From Varanus komodoensis (taxonomy: Eukaryota; Chordata; Lepidosauria; Squamata; Varanidae), in contig NW_025336598.1 of NCBI RefSeq assembly GCF_004798865.1, forward strand, positions 37,292,769 through 37,356,768: a stretch of 64,000 nt of DNA, in the 5' to 3' direction. The translations under genes were made by a program, and so were the position numbers. The notes below the pieces were generated by a model that saw only the letters and a program-made list of their open reading frames with translations, had not been told where the DNA came from and ran no database searches. Positions 59,820-64,000 of this stretch are shown piece by piece (the first letter of the stretch is position 1; each line of letters starts with the position of its first letter).

Positions 59820-60315
59820 ATATTATGCATAAACTTCAGCAAAGACAGCCCAAATAAACATATATTTATTCATTTGTAAATTATGCCAAAAGATCACCCA
59901 TTCAAAAATAGAACATTTCATTAAAACTTCCAGCCATGGTGTTATTGCAGGAGGCCATTTATCCTTCCAAGGTTGTGGGATTAGTCTTTTAGCTGTCAAA
60001 AAGGTGTGGAAAATCCTTTTAAATCCTTGCATTAAATTACAAGAGATGGGTAGATAGATTAAAGGAACATGTGTATCATTAAATATTAAAGAAATTTCCA
60101 TCGCAAAATTAATCTGAACTATTACATCTTCACAAAAGAAACTTGTCATTACACAATGCCAAAACAGTTGAAGTAGAAAAGCATTAACAGCATTATACCT
60201 CCAATGATGGGCCAATTAAACTTTTATCAAAGACGCATTTTGATCTCCGGTATTCTCCAAGCATCAATATTTGCTAAATTAAATGTTACCATAAAACAGT
60301 TATCCCTTCCCAAAG
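59820..60315 (-). mobile_element. L1 LINE ORF2, C-terminal part
   Basis: The minus-strand frame 59823-60215 reads LLQLFWHCVMTSFFCED, then EISLIFNDTHVPLIYLP, LTAKRLIPQPWKDKWPPAITPWLEVLMK and YMFIWAVF. This is the tail of an L1-clade ORF2, where 'FWxxV...AKRLIxxxWK...PSIxxWL..L...Y' precedes the stop. The same relic continues at 60745-61641 and 62007-63530. The 5' direction is to the right. Confidence 0.75.
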
Positions 60316-60316
60316 A

Positions 60317-60346
60317 CATCATCATCATCATCATCATCATCATCAT
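60317..60346. repeat. (ATC)n microsatellite
   Basis: Nearly ten ATC/CAT units lie at the edge of the insertion that splits the L1 relic. Confidence 0.95.
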
Positions 60347-60366
60347 GCTGCATTCATACCTTGCCT

Positions 60367-60372
60367 TCTTCT

Positions 60373-60412
<40 letters not shown>

Positions 60413-60413
60413 T
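60367..60413. repeat. (TTTC)n microsatellite
   Basis: About eleven TTTC units. It may be an expanded tail of the adjacent antisense LINE end. Confidence 0.95.
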
Positions 60414-60554
60414 AAAGTGTTGATCTCCCGCCCTTCCCTGTGTCTCTGAGTGGTAATACAATAAAATACAATAAAGTACAGCATCAAAATATACAGTAAA
60501 TAAAAGCCAATATTAAAACAGAATTAACATTTAAAATAATGGGAAAATAAAAAG
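60414..60554 (-). mobile_element. L2-like LINE 3' tail
   Basis: GTTGATCTCCCGCCCTTCCC, then GTCTCTGAGTGGTAATACAA, followed by AATACAATAAAGTACAGCAT resembles the antisense L2-type tail. The assignment is weaker than for 58685-58765. Confidence 0.45.
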
Positions 60555-60738
60555 GCATTTTTGTGAAGAGTCCTAGAAGGCTTACATAGCTATGTTGTTA
60601 TGCTCACAACAGCCCTGTGAGGTAGCTTAAACTGAGTGTCCATGACTGGACCAGTTGCCCAGAAAGCATCACAGCTGAATGAAAACTAGGATTCAGCTCT
60701 CCCAGGTCCCCAGTCCAGAATTTGAACCACCACACCAA
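60555..60738 (-). repeat. Sauria-type SINE, antisense
   Basis: CTCACAACAGCCCTGTGAGG near 60603 is the antisense of the family's 'cctcacagggttgttgtgag'. It is followed by GACCAGTTGCCCAGAAAGCA, then AGGATTCAGCTCTCCCAGGTC containing a worn B box near 60689, and GAACCACCACACC as the remnant of the A-box side. Confidence 0.7.
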
Positions 60739-60744
60739 ATATGA

Positions 60745-61641
60745 TGACAATGAAGCACTCCAAGCATTGGGCAAAATGGGGTGCTCAAATTCAATATCCT
60801 ATTCCTGGCTGAGACCCTGTGTGTCATTTTGATTCATCGATAATAGATATATACACAAACTGTGGGCTGATGTAGCTGTTCATCCTCAATCAATACTTCC
60901 AATTAACACAGATGACTCGGAACCTGTAAAAGCAACACAGCTAAACCTAGATATTAACAAATGTTCCAGCCACATATATTACTGTGCAGTCATGGTTGAC
61001 AATTTATAATTACAAGCAGAAAATAGCAGAGAATTATCACCTGGAGTTATTTACTTGATCCAAGGTATAAAAATAAAACCCAATGGGGGAAAAACCCCTT
61101 GTCCATCCAAGTTCTCCAAACAAACATTTTCCCCATAAAATCAATTTCATATGTGAAAATAAGTCACATTGCATTTGACTTGAAAATATATGCCACTCCT
61201 ACCTAGCAGCCACAACTGGAGGAAGCACATTGTCTATGTTAGTATAATGAAAGCCAAGTGCTGCATTTGGACAAAGGATTCAAACATGAAGATTCCAGAA
61301 ATGCCCATGGAGAGGAATCTAATCTAGTGCAAACTAGCAGAAAGGTGCAATAGTATAAGGAAGGATCAAAGAAACCAAATCTACCATCATTCATTAAAAG
61401 ATGCATCCTTTCTTAGCATATGCATGGTGAAGTGGAACCCCATAAAAAAATACAAAACAAATAATCAAGCTTCTCAAAATAAATATCAGATAGAAATAAA
61501 AGAATGGCATGTAATACATAAACAAGTCAAGGTGCTACTTTCGTTTCAGGTGTATGTATCCTACCCCATAGACTTTGTTTAAGGATGTCCTTGCGATCTC
61601 TTTAATCAGCTCACTCTAGTTTAAAATATTCATTCGTGATA
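60745..61641 (-). mobile_element. probable L1 relic, middle part
   Basis: This piece lies between the reverse transcriptase part (62007-63530) and the C terminus (59820-60315) of the same antisense L1. Its position makes it the expected ORF2 segment, but the sequence is too decayed for me to read motifs with confidence. Part of it may be unrelated insertions. Confidence 0.4.
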
Positions 61642-62006
61642 TATATGTAGGGATAAAAGGTGAAGGTTTCCCCTTGATGTTAAGTCCAGTCATGTCTGAC
61701 TCTAGGGGGTGGTGCTCATCTCTGTTTCCCAGCTGAGGGAGCCAGCGTTTGTCTGCAGACAGTGGTCATGTGGACACATGACTAAACACCAAGGTGCATG
61801 GAACACCGTTACATTCCCACCGAAGTGGTACCTTTTTTTCTACTTGCATTTGCATGCTTTCGAACTGCAAGGTTGGCAGGAGCTGGGACGGAGCAATGGG
61901 AACTCACCCCATTGTGCAGATTCGAACTGGCAACCTTTCGATCAACCAGCCCAGCAACACAGCAGTTTAAACCACTGTGCCACCTTCATCCCTATATCTA
62001 GGGATA
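61642..62006 (-). repeat. ACASINE2-type SINE with 14-bp target-site duplication
   Basis: This is the antisense counterpart of the SINE at 28863-29201: GGTGAAGGTTTCCCCTTGAT (tail), GTGGTGCTCATCTCTGTTTC, GCATTTGCATGCTTTCGAAC, and GGCAACCTTTCGATCAACC at the B-box end. The element is bounded by TATATGTAGGGATA at 61642-61655 and TATATCTAGGGATA at 61993-62006, a 14-bp duplication with one mismatch, so both ends of the insertion are defined. It sits in the L1 relic and is younger than it. Confidence 0.92.
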
Positions 62007-63530
62007 AGTATCCACAAATAAGTAAAAAAACACAAACTCAGCACAGTCTAACTTGCTAGTTAACTTTCTATGTGGTTTGTTATCGCCAAAGACATCAGTT
62101 CCAACTTTGACCAGTTAATACAATAACCAGATCAATGTCCAAATGGTTAACTGTTGCATCAAAGCTGGAGTTGATGACTGAAGTTCCAAAGTAAACAATA
62201 AAAGACCATCAGGATAAAGAATAAATTTATATTCTAGTGCATTGATTATGTACAAAATCCATGAATATTTATCACCAGCACATTCCAGGGGTTCCAAACG
62301 TAAGCCAAAGTAAATGGACATAGTGATAATACTCTAATCTTAAGTAAGAAAATCTTATGCAAAACACCATTGATCCTAACTCTTGCTCTGCAGGTTTCAT
62401 ATAAAATTTAAAACCATTTCTGAAATTTTGGCAGAAAACCAAGATTTCTCAATGTGGTGAAAATAAATTTTATCAAAGGCTTTTTCTCTATCCAAAGGGA
62501 TAGTCACAGCTGTGTCTCTTCTATCCTTATTTAATGCAATTATATCCACGACCAATCTAAGATTGTCAGCCTCTGCCCTGTTTTTAATAAATCTCACCTG
62601 GTCCAGTTGGACTAAGGTTGCAATAATTCTTTGTAGTCCGTCAGTGAAAACAGCAATTAATATTTTGTTGTCAACATTGATCAATGAAATTGGGTGATAA
62701 TTAGCATTGAAGGTATGATCTCTGTCTGGTTTTAAGAATTACAGTAATGTAAGCCTCATTTGAATGCTAATGAAAGAGAACCTGATTCGAAAAGAGTTAC
62801 ATAAAAAATACAGCCTGGGAACTAGAAAGCTGAAAAATGTTTTGTACCATTCAATTGCAAACCCATCTGGATCAGTTGATTTCCCCATTTTATATTAGCT
62901 ATTCCTCAATCCACAAAATTTCCTCAATCCACAAAAGCATCATTAAAACTTCCTTTGCAGACCATCCGGACAGGGAAGAATAACCTGGCATCAGGGGAAG
63001 CATTTGCTTTTTTTCAGAGTTGAAACTGTACAATTGCAAATAAAATTTTAAAAATGGAAAATGTATATCTGCAGAATAAGTGAATCTCTTGCCACTGTTG
63101 TCTTATTTGCCAAAATAATGTTTCAGTGCTTTTGTTGTGCCAGGCAATGTTCCAAGATATTCCTGGGCCATTCACCATTTTCCTATATGTCTGTCTTAAA
63201 CAAGCTAATGAGAATTCTGCCTGCTATGAAGGAAAAGAAAATCGACTCATATTTAACACACTGCACCACCTGATAAAGTTGTGCATTTGCAGAGGTGGTG
63301 AACTGATGTGTAACCGTTTACAACCTATCACTTAAAGCCACTTGTTACTTTTAAGTTTACGTTTATAAGAAGCATAAGCAATAATTTGACCCTCGATAAA
63401 AGGCTTCCCTGCATTCCATTCAGTGGTGCATGAGTTGCTTGCACCCTCGTTGATTTCAAAATATTCTTGTAGCTCAGCAAGAATCCAGTATTTTGAAAGA
63501 CTGTGATAGCTCTGGCCTTCGAGGCCAGAA
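62007..63530 (-). mobile_element. L1 LINE ORF2, linker and reverse transcriptase part
   Basis: Reading right to left on the minus strand, ordered L1 motifs appear: ELQEYFEINEGASN and IIAYASYKRKLK at 63345-63480 (after the endonuclease), PDGFAIEWYKTF near 62820-62870, ILIAVFTDGLQRIIATLVQLDQVRFIKNR with DREKAFDKI at 62460-62680 (fingers and palm A), YPDGLLLF near 62215 (the YADD box, here YPDG, so catalytically dead) and SGYCINWSK near 62110. The frame changes between blocks, with indels and stops. The endonuclease domain is not recognisable, so the copy is truncated or lost beyond 63530. Confidence 0.82.
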
Positions 63531-64000
63531 TAAGACAATGAATTGGGAGTCAGTGATTTCTGTAGTGTTCCTGTAAGAACTTCACCCCTCCTTTGCAAGG
63601 CTGGGGTGCTGCATTACACAGCCTGTGACTGGCCCTTCAAAATCCTTGAAATTGCTACCCCAGATAAAGAAAGAATCTTATTTGGATTGATGGGGTCTGT
63701 GCATAAAAGGGAGAGGCTTTGAAGCTGTGCATTTGTCTTTGCCTTCCTGGGGCATCTTGCTTTAATAGTCGTGACCTGTTGGATCCTAGTGTGAACCCTG
63801 TCCTGTTGGAAGACCTGAACATAGGTAACATATATGATGGGCTTAGGTATTACTTTATTAGTAGCTTGCTTGCTTGCTTGCTTACTTTATGTATGTATGA
63901 ATGAATGTATATATGTCCTGGAGCACTGTTCCAAAGGTTTTGCTGAATTAGTACACCTTTTTATCTCTTTCTCTTCTCCCATATAAATAAACTTAACCCT
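63531..64000. other. unique DNA with microsatellite-like end
   Basis: No gene was recognised. A (CTTG)n run lies at 63866-63884 and a TATGTATGTATGAATGAATG run follows at 63889. A TATA-like CATAAAAGGG at 63703-63712, with CCCAGATAAAG about 45 bp upstream, is promoter-like but isolated. Confidence 0.4.

Overview
This window reads as non-coding nuclear DNA from a squamate reptile (lizard or snake). The evidence is the repeat mix: tRNA-headed Sauria-type SINEs, two copies of an Anolis-SINE2-like (ACASINE2-type) element with a CTTTAC tail, RTE-BovB LINE fragments, L2-type and CR1 LINE 3' ends, an L1 relic, short palindromic elements and many di- to pentanucleotide microsatellites. Family names come from memory of consensus sequences, not from a search, so the species cannot be fixed further. 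I found no convincing protein-coding exon, rRNA, functional tRNA, CRISPR array or operon-like layout. Nearly all open frames are short and either lie in repeats or look like chance. The window is probably intergenic or a large intron.

Layout. 1-3.1 kb: unique sequence. 3.1-5 kb: Sauria SINE with a (TAA)n tail, an L2-type 3' fragment and a BovB 3' end. 5-18.5 kb: mostly unique DNA with a second Sauria SINE, a (TC)n(AC)n tract, a (GGGAT)n minisatellite, palindromic elements at 10.5 and 14.9 kb, and an AT-rich block at 12.2-12.8 kb that could be conserved non-coding DNA. 18.5-20.2 kb: antisense L2-type pieces followed by a CR1 3' end. 21.2-22.4 kb: a GC-richer unique block holding the longest open frame of the window, then a Tc1/mariner-like MITE. 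23.3-24 kb: a (CT)n/(GT)n tract and a small CpG-dense island. 28.2-29.2 kb: (TCC)n, CR1 tail, ACASINE2-type SINE. 30-40 kb: degenerate palindromic and tRNA-SINE relics in otherwise plain DNA. 40.4-46.7 kb: a perfect 17-bp hairpin, about 1.2 kb of antisense BovB, antisense L2 with a nested insertion, then abutting CR1 and L2 elements. 50.0-50.3 kb: three consecutive copies of one palindromic family. 52-59 kb: L2 tails, a BovB end on each strand and a SINE. 59.8-63.5 kb: an antisense L1 ORF2 relic interrupted by an L2-like tail with a Sauria SINE and by an ACASINE2-type SINE with a clear target-site duplication.

No genes work together here. The biological content is a record of successive retrotransposition, mostly 5'-truncated and degraded, plus a few unique blocks (12.2-12.8, 13.6-14.2, 21.3-21.9, 23.9-24.0, 54.2-54.6 kb) that deserve a conservation test as enhancers or a first exon. 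I did not find a new biological system that I could defend. The best leads are the CpG-dense block at 23.9 kb, the 21.2-21.9 kb block, the nested L1 locus, the 50-kb palindrome array and the widely spaced inverted-repeat pair at 17.0/17.7 kb.
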